From positions 1-39,922 of IMG/VR virus record IMGVR_UViG_3300042472_000277: a DNA stretch of 39,922 bases. The stretch is one strand, 5' to 3'. The stretch's first letter is position 1. The number at the start of each line of letters is the position of its first letter. Made by a program: the position numbers and the translations under genes. Below are positions 5,024 through 13,879 of this stretch, one piece after another. The notes below the pieces were generated by a model that saw nothing but the letters and a program-made list of their open reading frames with translations, was not told where the DNA came from and did no database searches. This DNA is from a virus.

Positions 5024-5486
5024 CTTTTCTTTCTTCTTGCTACGGAGAACTTTAAGTTACTCTAGGTTACTCTAAGTTATCCTTATTTTTTTACCCCCTT
5101 ACCCCCTTATAGGTGTCCTTAAGGGTAGTTGTTACAGTTGAAACCACAACTTCAAACCACAACAATAAACTTAAGAAGACAAAAAACCGAAGTTTCTTTT
5201 CCTATTAGTGCATCAATCAAGGTCACTCTAGGGGTAAATCATTAACAATCAACCAATAAGGTGTGTTGGAACGGAACGAAGTGAAGGGAAGGACGGAGCG
5301 TAAGCGATGGATTGACCGCAACGGAGAGACCTAAAGGCCCACATTGAGGCAACCCTTTGTTTCCCACGGACGTGGTTGTTAAAGGGTAGAACTCAATAAG
5401 GCCACCTAGGAGCCATTCTGAGAGCCTATAGGGTTGTTTCCGCTGTCATCTACCACGGTAATACCCCCAAAGGCCTCCTAGACCCC
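5024..5486. other. Gene-free region downstream of the amidase
   Basis: No credible gene is seen in these 463 bases. The right part has GC-rich segments with repeated GGCCT/CCTAGG words. The left part (5045-5078) has 11-nt repeats of the form GTTACTCTA(A/G), then two ACCCCCTT blocks (5092-5109). On the minus strand ACACCTATAAGGGGG (5118-5104 region) loosely resembles the start-site half of a T7-type promoter. This could be where a phage-RNA-polymerase promoter or a packaging signal lies. Confidence 0.5.
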
Positions 5487-6128
5487 CTACAGGCCCAAAG
5501 AACGCACAGTGTTGACCAAGGCCTCACAATAGGTTTCCCCAAGGAGCCTTTGACCCTTTTCTCCCTCAAACAAAGAACACTCGTTGGTGTTGCTCCCAAA
5601 GAAGGGTTCTAGGATCACACAGGGCATCGAGGGTAGGCGTGTGAACAAACCACCACGGTCCTCCTTGGACAAACCCTTGGTTCCCCTATTTGCATTAAGG
5701 GGAAACTTTTGTTTGAAGACTTGTTGAAAGGTGTTGGCAATCACTTGGCCTTTCTTAGAAGTCTTCCAATAAAGAAACTCAAAGCCCTTTGCGGTTGGTT
5801 TGTCGGAGCTATTAAAGTGAAGTTCCACTGCAAAATCCACCTTAAGTAACTCAAGCTGAGCGCACAACCACATCATAGCCCCTGTGTACCCTTGGCCACC
5901 ATAGGTGCTGAAGACCACCGAGTTGATGTTGTTCTTTTCCAACTCCATCCTAAGAATCTCAGCGACTTTTTGGTTGTAGGTCCATTCGGAGGCTCCAGAG
6001 GCACTTAGGGCTCCCTTGTCCCCTTTTCGGCTGTGTCCTACACAAATAGCAACCAAAGGCCTCCTTGACCCCTTAGCGGCTCCGTATGGGGGTACTAGTG
6101 ACCTTGCGATGTTCTTGATTAAATCCAT
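5487..6128 (-). CDS. Endolysin: N-acetylmuramoyl-L-alanine amidase (Amidase_3), 213 aa
   Basis: Zinc amidase that cuts the bond between N-acetylmuramic acid and the peptide stem of the cell wall to release progeny. The Amidase_3 signature is complete: H32 (CVGHSRKG), E50, H106 (VELHFNS) as zinc ligands and catalytic E176 (ILEPFFG). There is no signal peptide or wall-binding domain, so export should depend on a holin. The gene overlaps the large terminase stop by 10 nt. T7 encodes an unrelated amidase (gp3.5) among the DNA-replication genes; here the lysin comes after packaging, so a role in RNA polymerase inhibition is not implied. Confidence 0.93.
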   Translation of the reverse strand: MDLIKNIARSLVPPYGAAKGSRRPLVAICVGHSRKGDKGALSASGASEWTYNQKVAEILRMELEKNNINSVVFSTYGGQGYTGAMMWLCAQLELLKVDFAVELHFNSSDKPTAKGFEFLYWKTSKKGQVIANTFQQVFKQKFPLNANRGTKGLSKEDRGGLFTRLPSMPCVILEPFFGSNTNECSLFEGEKGQRLLGETYCEALVNTVRSLGL

Positions 6129-7792
6129 GAGTTGATGCTTCGTTGGTTGTTGGTTCGTTTAAAATAAGAGTCGGCAAGCTTTGTCAGTTCATCCTTCAGG
6201 AGATCCTCCTTGCGGTCGTCAATGCGCCTTGTGGCATCTTGGGCCATATGTTCAGCCCAGTAGGCCACAGCGATTGCAAGGGCATCTAGTCGGTCATCGT
6301 GGGTCAAAGCACCACGGTCCCTTGTGATCCGTGACAACTGGTACATCAACTGGTAACGCAACTGGGAGTCCGTGGGATACACCGAGCAAGACTCGTAGTC
6401 CTTTTTGATGGACTTAGGGTCAAAGACAAGCCTGTGTTGGTTCATCACGGGTTCCAAGGTGTCCACAATGCGCTTCTCCTTTTGGGTGCTGTGACGGACT
6501 TCCTTGATGGAACACGGGTGGACCTTTTCAAGGTAAGGCTTGAAGATCTCCGTGAACATCCCGTCGCCAAAGTTGGACTCCACAATGATCTCGTTGACGT
6601 TGTGGTGGTGAGCTTTAAGGGCAAGGGTCTTTAACACGTCAGCACTGTAGCCCCCTTGAAGACCACCGAACTCAGCGACGTAAAGGTAGCCATTGAGCAT
6701 CTTCACGACTGCCCAAGCTGTTTCATCCTTACCACGTCCCGAAGGGTCAATGGACAACACAGAGCCTTGGTAATCAATGTGATCTCCCACGACCTTAAAG
6801 GGCCTATAGAACCTGTCTCCCGTGAAGCCTACGTTGGGTACTGAAGAGTCCCAAATGAGATCCGGTGACTGCGCCCACACAAGTTTCTCAGGAGCCTTGT
6901 CCCTGTCGATGTCCATCACAATCAAGTCGTTGATCTTTAAGGGATAACGGTCAAGGTCGGACAACTTAGGGTCCAACATGAACTGCATGGCAAACCCTGT
7001 GCGACCATAGGACACTTCTCGTTCTGCAAGGTCCAACTCAGAGAATCGAAGGGGTTCACTGGGGAGTCCCTCACGAGAATCATCAACACACGAAGTGCTT
7101 ACGTTGCCTTGGTAGGACTTCTCGTTCTTGGCAACCGTGATGATCTTAGAGGGCCACACCTTGCACGAGTAGTCCCGCTCGATCAGCTTGTTGTAGATGG
7201 AGTCTTCACACTGGGGAGTACCAAGGAACAAGATCCGTGACGACCCAAGGGGCTTAAGGATGGCCTCAAACTCTCGCACCTGTTCCCCAAGTTTGTCCCT
7301 AAGTGACTGGGTTGCTGAGTTGTTTGGGACTTCCACATCGTCGGCCACAATGATGTCCGCACGGGAACCTGTAAGCTGCGAGGTGATCCCAAGGGACTTT
7401 ACCGAAGGTGCGTGGGACGCTGGTGCTGGACCAACATCAAAGGAGATCTTGGAGAACCGCTGTTTATCCGTGGGCTTCAGGTGTTCCAACATGGGCATCT
7501 CGTGGATCAACCTAAGCGTGAACGTAGAGAAGTCATCAGCACGAGTCTTGGACGCAGAGACCACAAGGATGTTCTTAGAGGGATCTAGGAGCAACTGGTG
7601 GACAACATAGGCAGAGCAGATCCACGATTTACCAACACCCCGAAACCCCTGCAAGACAGCCCGCTTGGGGCCATGTTGCATCCAGTCGGCTATCTCATAC
7701 TGGATTGGTGTTGGATCAGGGAGCTTCAGGTGCTTCCAGCACAAGTACAGGAAGTTTCTAAAGTCTTTAAGTTGATGCGGAACTTGGTGCAT
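6119..7792 (-). CDS. terL: Terminase large subunit (T7 gp19-like), 557 aa
   Basis: ATP-driven motor and nuclease that packs and cuts concatemeric DNA. The ATPase domain has Walker A GFRGVGKS (49-56) and Walker B DIIVADDVE (146-154), with a coupling motif near FLGTPQ (189-194). The nuclease domain shows D349 (SIDPSGRGKDETAW), E405 (IIVESN) and D500/D503 (HDDRLDALAIA). The length is slightly below T7 gp19 (586 aa). It follows the small terminase gene by 18 nt. As a T7-type terminase it implies packaging from concatemers with direct terminal repeats. Confidence 0.97.
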   Translation of the reverse strand: MHQVPHQLKDFRNFLYLCWKHLKLPDPTPIQYEIADWMQHGPKRAVLQGFRGVGKSWICSAYVVHQLLLDPSKNILVVSASKTRADDFSTFTLRLIHEMPMLEHLKPTDKQRFSKISFDVGPAPASHAPSVKSLGITSQLTGSRADIIVADDVEVPNNSATQSLRDKLGEQVREFEAILKPLGSSRILFLGTPQCEDSIYNKLIERDYSCKVWPSKIITVAKNEKSYQGNVSTSCVDDSREGLPSEPLRFSELDLAEREVSYGRTGFAMQFMLDPKLSDLDRYPLKINDLIVMDIDRDKAPEKLVWAQSPDLIWDSSVPNVGFTGDRFYRPFKVVGDHIDYQGSVLSIDPSGRGKDETAWAVVKMLNGYLYVAEFGGLQGGYSADVLKTLALKAHHHNVNEIIVESNFGDGMFTEIFKPYLEKVHPCSIKEVRHSTQKEKRIVDTLEPVMNQHRLVFDPKSIKKDYESCSVYPTDSQLRYQLMYQLSRITRDRGALTHDDRLDALAIAVAYWAEHMAQDATRRIDDRKEDLLKDELTKLADSYFKRTNNQRSINSWI

Positions 7793-7810
7793 AAATATCT
7801 GAACTTAATA

Positions 7811-8053
7811 CTACTCTCCGACAACACGGTCAAGTCCCTCGTCGTGAAACGGAAGTAGGTTAACAAGTTCACCCAAGGGGCTACTTTTGGTTACCGTAGC
7901 ATAGATGCCGTTGTCCTTGAGCATTTGACGGGCAGCGTTAAGGAGTGCTGGGGATGACTCGCCGCCTTTGATTTGTTGAATGAACTCGTCGATCAAAAGA
8001 TCTTGGAGACCCTCCATCTTTAAGGCGCGATCAAAGTGTACTTCTTCACTCAT
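7811..8053 (-). CDS. terS: Terminase small subunit (T7 gp18-like), 80 aa
   Basis: DNA-recognition subunit of the packaging complex. The assignment rests on size (T7 gp18 is 89 aa), position between holin and large terminase as in T7, and the pattern with LLNAARQMLKDNGI, which is common in small terminases of this group. There is no obvious helix-turn-helix. The leader is A-rich (caacaaacaataaaactat). Confidence 0.85.
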   Translation of the reverse strand: MSEEVHFDRALKMEGLQDLLIDEFIQQIKGGESSPALLNAARQMLKDNGIYATVTKSSPLGELVNLLPFHDEGLDRVVGE

Positions 8054-8059
8054 ATAGTT

Positions 8060-8224
8060 TTATTGTTTGTTGTTCTTAAGTTCCTTAAGGATCTTAATGA
8101 CCATGTAAATCAAGGTAGCTAGGCCAACCATTATTGCGATACCTGTGTTCACTTGTTCAAGAGATAGGTTAGCCAAGAGTCCTATGACACCGATCAAAGC
8201 AGGAGGATGTGTGTTGTCGTTCAT
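8060..8224 (-). CDS. Class II-type holin (T7 gp17.5-like), 54 aa
   Basis: Small membrane protein expected to permeabilise the inner membrane and let the amidase reach the wall. The better start is at 8224 (MNDNTHPPALIGVIGL), 4 nt after the tail-fibre stop; an upstream ATG at 8281 would overlap that gene by more than 50 nt. Two hydrophobic segments are visible (about 8-18 and 25-42) with a lysine-rich tail (KILKELKNNK). Its place between gp17 and gp18 equivalents is exactly that of the T7 holin. Confidence 0.85.
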   Translation of the reverse strand: MNDNTHPPALIGVIGLLANLSLEQVNTGIAIMVGLATLIYMVIKILKELKNNKQ

Positions 8225-8228
8225 CCTA

Positions 8229-9335
8229 TTAGGCAATCTTCCAGATTTTAACTGAAGAGTAGAACTCAGGGCGACCCGCAAGGTTCACGGCTGCTCCTAG
8301 TCCATCGGTGGCTCTTGCTGTGGTTGTGTAGTGTTTAAGCTCAAGGACGCTTGGGGTGGTCAAGGTGAACTCACCAAATCCAACGCTGGAGGACGAAGCG
8401 GTTACCGAAGTAAACTCACTGCTTCCGTAGGCGGCTACTGAACTCGCTGTGGTGTTATTAAGCCAACAAGCGTGCGCTCCGACGTGAATTGCAGGCGCTC
8501 TAAATTCCGTGTAGTAAGTCCCAACAGGCAACGTGATCTGGTTGGCATTCAAGGATGCACCTGCAATGACGTTTCCGACTTGCACGTTGAGAGTACGGGT
8601 TACCGTTGTGGCTGCCGTAGCGGCCCCGCCAGCGGTTCCTTGTGTTTTTTGGTCAACAGCAAAGAAGTACTCTTTGGCAAACGGGTTTTGACTATCTGGA
8701 ATAATTAGGTTTTTAGCCGAAAGATCCAAGGTAGCCGCCAGCTTTCCAGCCGTCACGTTGGCATCAAGGATCTTTGAGGTAACTACAGAATTAGCTGCCA
8801 GTTTAGCATCGGTGACCGCAAGGTTCGCTAGTTTCGTTGTGGTTACAGCACCGACGTTGATGTGTTCATCAAGGATGGCGTTGTCAGCGATCTTTGTGGC
8901 AGTAACAGCATCGACGGCTAGTTTCTCAGTGGTGATTGCTCCGTTGTTGATGTCAGCGGTAAAGATGACCGACTTGTTGGCACTGTCTCCTGCATCTTGG
9001 GAAACCTCTTGGGCTGCAAACAACGAGTGTCTGTAGGCTGTGTTAAGGGCATCCTCGGACAACACAGCACCGCTAGTGAAATCAACAAGAGGCAGCACCG
9101 TGGTTGCCCTGTAGATACGAATCTTGGTGTAAGCCGAAGGAGCCGCAGAGAACGTAAGTGTCTTTGTGGTGGTGTTTACCGTTGCGATGGTAGACGTAAT
9201 GTCCGCTTTAGTCGTTCCAGAATACCCGATAGCTCTGACATCTCCTGTAGTAAGGGCATCAAAGCCGTAAACAAAGGTAGTTCCAGAAAGCCCAGTGTCC
9301 GTTTCAAAGTATGAAAGTTCGTAAGTAGTAGCCAT
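8229..9335 (-). CDS. Tail fibre anchor protein (T7 gp17 N-terminal domain), 368 aa
   Basis: The first 120 or so residues match the T7 gp17 head-of-fibre domain that binds the tail (IRIYRATTVLPLVDF, GAVLSEDALNTAYR, LFAAQEVSQDA). Then come repeats of about 15 residues (TTEKLAVDAVTATKIADNAI, TTTKLANLAVTDAKL), typical of a trimeric fibre shaft. The C-terminal domain is a short beta-rich fold ending GRPEFYSSVKIWKIA. At 368 aa it is much shorter than T7 gp17 (553 aa), so it may be mainly an adaptor for the separate fibre genes at 25481-28609. Confidence 0.93.
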   Translation of the reverse strand: MATTYELSYFETDTGLSGTTFVYGFDALTTGDVRAIGYSGTTKADITSTIATVNTTTKTLTFSAAPSAYTKIRIYRATTVLPLVDFTSGAVLSEDALNTAYRHSLFAAQEVSQDAGDSANKSVIFTADINNGAITTEKLAVDAVTATKIADNAILDEHINVGAVTTTKLANLAVTDAKLAANSVVTSKILDANVTAGKLAATLDLSAKNLIIPDSQNPFAKEYFFAVDQKTQGTAGGAATAATTVTRTLNVQVGNVIAGASLNANQITLPVGTYYTEFRAPAIHVGAHACWLNNTTASSVAAYGSSEFTSVTASSSSVGFGEFTLTTPSVLELKHYTTTARATDGLGAAVNLAGRPEFYSSVKIWKIA

Positions 9336-9344
9336 TTTAGTTAT

Positions 9345-12300
9345 TTATTGTTGATTTTCAAATTTACCCAAGCGATAATCCTTTTGTTTTTGCGTCATTT
9401 GACCCATCGTATTATACAATTCAGGGAATTCCCCAAGCATTTCAACCTGTGCCTTATTGCGATACCGCTTAATAACACGGTTAATTGCAGTGATTCTAGG
9501 TGAAGACTTTCCGATTTGATCCTCCATGTTTTGAGATGGAAAGGATTTGTACTCAGGAGATTTCATTAGCATCGATAGGGCTTGCCTTACGTTACGACCA
9601 TCAATCGTGGTTGTTCCAGACAATTCAAGCATCCTATCGTAAGCTTGAACACCTGCTGAGTTCTTAAAGTTTCTCATGTCCAAGTCAGCAATTCCGTTAA
9701 TCTTAGCTGGGGGAAGAGCAAATCCATGCATCAACCTTGAGATTTCTTGGTCAACAATGTCGTTCTTTTTGGTCGAAACATAGACAGGACTTATGACGTT
9801 CAAGAGTCCCAAAGGGTTTTCCTTATAGATTACATCTCCAAGGAAAGTTCTTTGTGGAGGAAGCTCTTCGCTTACACCGGGAACCCTTCGCATCATAGCG
9901 TCCATCACTGAGCGACTTTCTCGCTGGATCGTCATGTTCTCCGTGTTTTGAAGTTGATTCAAAGTGTTCGGAACAAAACCACCAGCAATATCTTGAATCA
10001 ACTTAGGACCATAGGTTTCTGGATCTCGCAAACAATTCAACAAGTTGTTCAATCCACGCAGGTAACTCTTGTCAGTTAAGTTGTAAGTCAACGACACCAG
10101 CAAGCCCGATAAAGCGTTCTCTGCTTGTTCTTCAGACTTAGGAGCATTTACTTTGTTGAACTCAGCAAGGTCCGCAAGGATTCCCAAGGGGGTTGCAATA
10201 GGATCAAGACGGTTGTAGCTGTAATACTTATCTCCGATTTTAATCGAGTAAGGTTGCCATCCGGTGGACTTCAAAGCGTCCTTTTCTTCTTTATTCTGTG
10301 GACCGTGTCCGGTAATTTTACCCTCACTGTTCATTAGGTAAGTAGCAACAGAAGCCGTAAATGCGCTGGCAACAGTCATTCTTCCAACAAACTCTGCACG
10401 AAACTCAGGAGATCCATTCGTAAATGCTTCTCTAAATTTAGCACTTGTCGTAAGCAATACAGCGTCCCTTGCAAGACCAAGCGGAGACCTGCTCAATCCA
10501 AACTTAAGAATGTTTGTGGGCGTTTTAACAAACGGAAGAACAAACTTTAAGACAGGATGAGCATTTAAGATTCCCATAACGCCCGTAGTAAACGCATCTC
10601 CGGTATCTTGAGAGAAGGTTCCTTGTTGGGAATATTCATAAGCAGCATCAGCAAGTGCGCTTTTTCGTTTATCAAATGGATTCTTTTCGTATTCACGAGC
10701 GATAAAGCGGTCATACTCAACACCCATATCGGCTGTCAACCCTGCTGCTTTTGCCTTTTCGTTGTAAGAATGAAACAAATTCTTTTCGTTATACATCTTA
10801 CCACCTTGAATAACAAAGTTGCTTAATTTTTTTTCAACATAAGAAGCAAGCTGTGGTCCGCTTTTGATTCCCTTATTAAGTCCCTCTGCATACAACTGCT
10901 GACGAAGAAACTGTCGATACAGTATTTGTTTTTGAAACTCATCAGAAGCCGTCAGGAGATTCGTGTTGATCCGTGTAGCTTTACCTAGCCAGTTAATTGC
11001 CGTCCCAAATGCTCCGTCAGGATCGAGTCCAAGTGTATTAGCCGTCAAAGCTCCTCCTTGAACACGTCCCTCATCAAAGCTTCCAGAACTTTTAGAATTC
11101 AACACGCCTTCTCCAATTTTCGCTGAAAGAACAGCCGCATCAAGAGCTTCACCAAATCCTTGAACAGTTGTCAATGCGCTAAAGTGAGCCTTCACGGTTG
11201 TGAAATCACCAATCAAAGCACTTCCAACCAGCATCTCTAGGTTCTTGAGAAGTGTGGTAGTAATACCTCCAAGGGCGTTAACAACGTGAGTAGCAGGGCT
11301 AAACAGGTTATTGATGTAAACTTCGTGGGTAACGTCCAACATCTTACGACCCAAAGTAGCGTTTTGCATATACGAGGCTACCCTCATGCGCTTCTCAAGA
11401 TCCTCGATGTTACTGATGGCTGCAAGTTGCGCTGTGTATTCCTTTGTTGTTTTTGATCCAAGTTGTTCTTTAGCGAACTTAGAAAAATCTTCACGACGGA
11501 GAATTTTATCAGCAGTCATACGCTCCTTACCGAGACTTACAAGGTTCCTTTGATATGTGCTAATTTGCTTTTTGAGAGCATCAATAGAACGCACAGGTTT
11601 CTGCGGAAGCATATCCTTACGAGCCTTAAGTTCCAAAGCTTCAGCCCGTGCTTGCTCTGGTGTCATATTAGACAGCTTTTCAAGCTTTTTCATTGCCGCA
11701 TCAAGCTCCGCATTCTCCTTGATGAAAGCTTTGTTGGACGCAATAAGCTCATCCAATTTAGCAATCTCAGGGTCAACAACGGAAACTTCCTTTGGTTTAA
11801 TAGGTTTCCCAGCGTCATCAAACTCAGGCTTATAACCAACACCAGTAAACGCAGCGGAACGAAGCTTATCCAACTCAGCACCCTTTGTCTTCTTTAGTTC
11901 TTCAAGTTTTGCAGCACGTTTAGCTTCAAGTTCTTTTAGCTTTGCTGCTGGGTCACTTAGAAGTTGCTTCTTAAGTTCAAGAGTCCGCGCCTTAACTTCC
12001 TTGGCTCTACTTGGAGGAAGCTTGATTTTAAGATCGTTCTTTGCCTTTTGTTCAAGCTCTAGTTCCTTAAGACGCTCTGGTCCCATCTTGCGGACGGCTT
12101 CGTATTCCACAAGAGCCTTTTGAAGCTCCGTGTGTTCGGCTTGCATCTTTCGATACGACCCAATGGTTTCCTCAAGGTGACGTTGCTTTGGAGTTTTTAC
12201 TTGTGCAGCCTTTGCTGGAATTTCAACACCCTCGTCATCTACGGTAATCTTGTAGTCTTTGGCATCTTTATCAGTAAAGGCCAGCTTACGTTCAACAGCT

Positions 12301-13874
12301 AAGTCTCCTTCAAGTTTTGCAATCTTAGCCTCATAACTTGCTGAAAGTTCTTCTGGGGTTTTTACTTTTCCTTTTGGATCTTTTGGAACAATAGGAGCGT
12401 CAGGGTTAATAGTTTCAATCTCCTTAACAATCTCATCTACGTCTGGATTAAAGGTATCAACAACAGTCTTGCGCTTTTTCCCGTCATCCAAGGAATCTGT
12501 AAGTCCTTTACCGAGTTTACGATCAAGCATCAAGTAAGAAGATCCAGTACCGTATTGGGAATACACAGCAAGAAAGTCCTGATAACGAACTCCTAAATCG
12601 TGCATCTTAGCTTCTGCTTCAAGAAGATCGTCTCCTGTTTTATCGGCAGCAGTTTTTGAACTGGCAAGCCAAGCTTCAGCAGCTTTCCAAGTTTCTGTTT
12701 TAAGGTGATATTGCTGCAAACGCAGCTTTTGAAAAACCTCTGGTGAACTAGATTGATATAGGGTATCAAAGTCATCTGGGTTAAGACCTACCGACGCATA
12801 AGCAGCACGACCGTTTTTAAGGATTTCCTCTGGCGACTCAAATGGAAGCTTTGTGTAATCGGTAAGTTCTGAAAGCTGAGCAAGCCCATCAGCAATTTCT
12901 TTTGGACTGCGAGCGTTTTTAAGCACACCACCCACAACCGTTTTAATAGACAACTTACCACCTTTAATCTTCTGTGGTTCACCTGTTGCCGGATCAATTT
13001 CAAGCGGTTGTTCAACAGGTTTTACTTCTAGGTCTATATCCTTCGGTGCTTCAATAATCAAACCAGCACCCACAGGGGTTTCAATCGCCCGTTCAAAAAT
13101 AGGAGGCTCTGCGAGGGCTTTAAGCTCCGCACCGCTTACTTGTTCTAGGGTAGTCCCAGCGGCCTTAGCGGCTTCTTCAGGGGTCATCCCAGCGTCCACG
13201 TTGCCCTTGAACTCCTTCATGGCCTTGATGCCGTTAAAGAACACAGGAGCCAACGCTTGTTGACCAGCTTCCAAAAACAAACCCTCTACGACGTTCTTAA
13301 AGCGTCCTTCAAGTTCGTTGTCATCCTTGTTGGCTTGAAGGTATTCCGAAATGGGATTCTGAAGTGCTGGAACAGATTGCATCAAGTTGGACAACCGTTC
13401 GTCTTGACCATCAAAAGCAATGAAGTCCGTGACGGCTCCTTGTAGCACCTGCTTACCGATACCCGCTGCCTTCTGGACACCAGTGCCAGCCTTAGCCAAC
13501 TTAGATCCCAGTGAAACAGCCTGACCAACCTTACCAAGCGCACCACCAACAGGAATAAAACCCGTCAAGAACTGCGTAGTTCCTTCAACAAAACCACCAA
13601 CCATCGATTCAGATTTACCTAGAAAGCGAGTATCCCAGTTTGGCAAAGAATCCCCAAGGGCGAAATCACCAAGGTTGTAGATGCTTTGGGCAAACCCCTC
13701 AATACCCCGTAGCGGAGCCAAGGCGACATCTTTGAGATCGAAAAATTCACTTCCTTCCTCTTGATTAACATCCTCCGCAAAAGGAGCATCAGTAAGTCCA
13801 CGAGAGGATGCTTCAAGTGCTGTGTTCGTTAATTCAGCAGCGTTTTCTTTGAGTAGTTCAGAAATAAGAGACAT
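9345..13874 (-). CDS. Internal core / ejection protein (T7 gp16-like), 1509 aa
   Basis: Very large virion protein expected to form part of the inner core and the trans-envelope ejection channel. Assignment rests on length (T7 gp16 is 1318 aa) and order after the gp15-like protein. The N-terminal third has hydrophobic patches (FTGFIPVGGALGKVGQA). The middle (about 480-800) is lysine/glutamate-rich coiled coil (LKELEAKRAAKLEELKK). The C-terminal half has hydrophobic segments. I do not see the N-terminal lytic transglycosylase motif present in T7 gp16, so wall digestion during entry may be done by another protein or be missing. Confidence 0.85.
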   Translation of the reverse strand: MSLISELLKENAAELTNTALEASSRGLTDAPFAEDVNQEEGSEFFDLKDVALAPLRGIEGFAQSIYNLGDFALGDSLPNWDTRFLGKSESMVGGFVEGTTQFLTGFIPVGGALGKVGQAVSLGSKLAKAGTGVQKAAGIGKQVLQGAVTDFIAFDGQDERLSNLMQSVPALQNPISEYLQANKDDNELEGRFKNVVEGLFLEAGQQALAPVFFNGIKAMKEFKGNVDAGMTPEEAAKAAGTTLEQVSGAELKALAEPPIFERAIETPVGAGLIIEAPKDIDLEVKPVEQPLEIDPATGEPQKIKGGKLSIKTVVGGVLKNARSPKEIADGLAQLSELTDYTKLPFESPEEILKNGRAAYASVGLNPDDFDTLYQSSSPEVFQKLRLQQYHLKTETWKAAEAWLASSKTAADKTGDDLLEAEAKMHDLGVRYQDFLAVYSQYGTGSSYLMLDRKLGKGLTDSLDDGKKRKTVVDTFNPDVDEIVKEIETINPDAPIVPKDPKGKVKTPEELSASYEAKIAKLEGDLAVERKLAFTDKDAKDYKITVDDEGVEIPAKAAQVKTPKQRHLEETIGSYRKMQAEHTELQKALVEYEAVRKMGPERLKELELEQKAKNDLKIKLPPSRAKEVKARTLELKKQLLSDPAAKLKELEAKRAAKLEELKKTKGAELDKLRSAAFTGVGYKPEFDDAGKPIKPKEVSVVDPEIAKLDELIASNKAFIKENAELDAAMKKLEKLSNMTPEQARAEALELKARKDMLPQKPVRSIDALKKQISTYQRNLVSLGKERMTADKILRREDFSKFAKEQLGSKTTKEYTAQLAAISNIEDLEKRMRVASYMQNATLGRKMLDVTHEVYINNLFSPATHVVNALGGITTTLLKNLEMLVGSALIGDFTTVKAHFSALTTVQGFGEALDAAVLSAKIGEGVLNSKSSGSFDEGRVQGGALTANTLGLDPDGAFGTAINWLGKATRINTNLLTASDEFQKQILYRQFLRQQLYAEGLNKGIKSGPQLASYVEKKLSNFVIQGGKMYNEKNLFHSYNEKAKAAGLTADMGVEYDRFIAREYEKNPFDKRKSALADAAYEYSQQGTFSQDTGDAFTTGVMGILNAHPVLKFVLPFVKTPTNILKFGLSRSPLGLARDAVLLTTSAKFREAFTNGSPEFRAEFVGRMTVASAFTASVATYLMNSEGKITGHGPQNKEEKDALKSTGWQPYSIKIGDKYYSYNRLDPIATPLGILADLAEFNKVNAPKSEEQAENALSGLLVSLTYNLTDKSYLRGLNNLLNCLRDPETYGPKLIQDIAGGFVPNTLNQLQNTENMTIQRESRSVMDAMMRRVPGVSEELPPQRTFLGDVIYKENPLGLLNVISPVYVSTKKNDIVDQEISRLMHGFALPPAKINGIADLDMRNFKNSAGVQAYDRMLELSGTTTIDGRNVRQALSMLMKSPEYKSFPSQNMEDQIGKSSPRITAINRVIKRYRNKAQVEMLGEFPELYNTMGQMTQKQKDYRLGKFENQQ

Positions 13875-13879
13875 GATTT

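Noticed and set aside
5090-5125. T7-type phage promoter (ACACCTATAAGGGGG)
   Set aside because: It resembles the start-site half of T7 promoters, but I could not find the same sequence upstream of other genes. A motif search over all minus-strand intergenic regions would decide.
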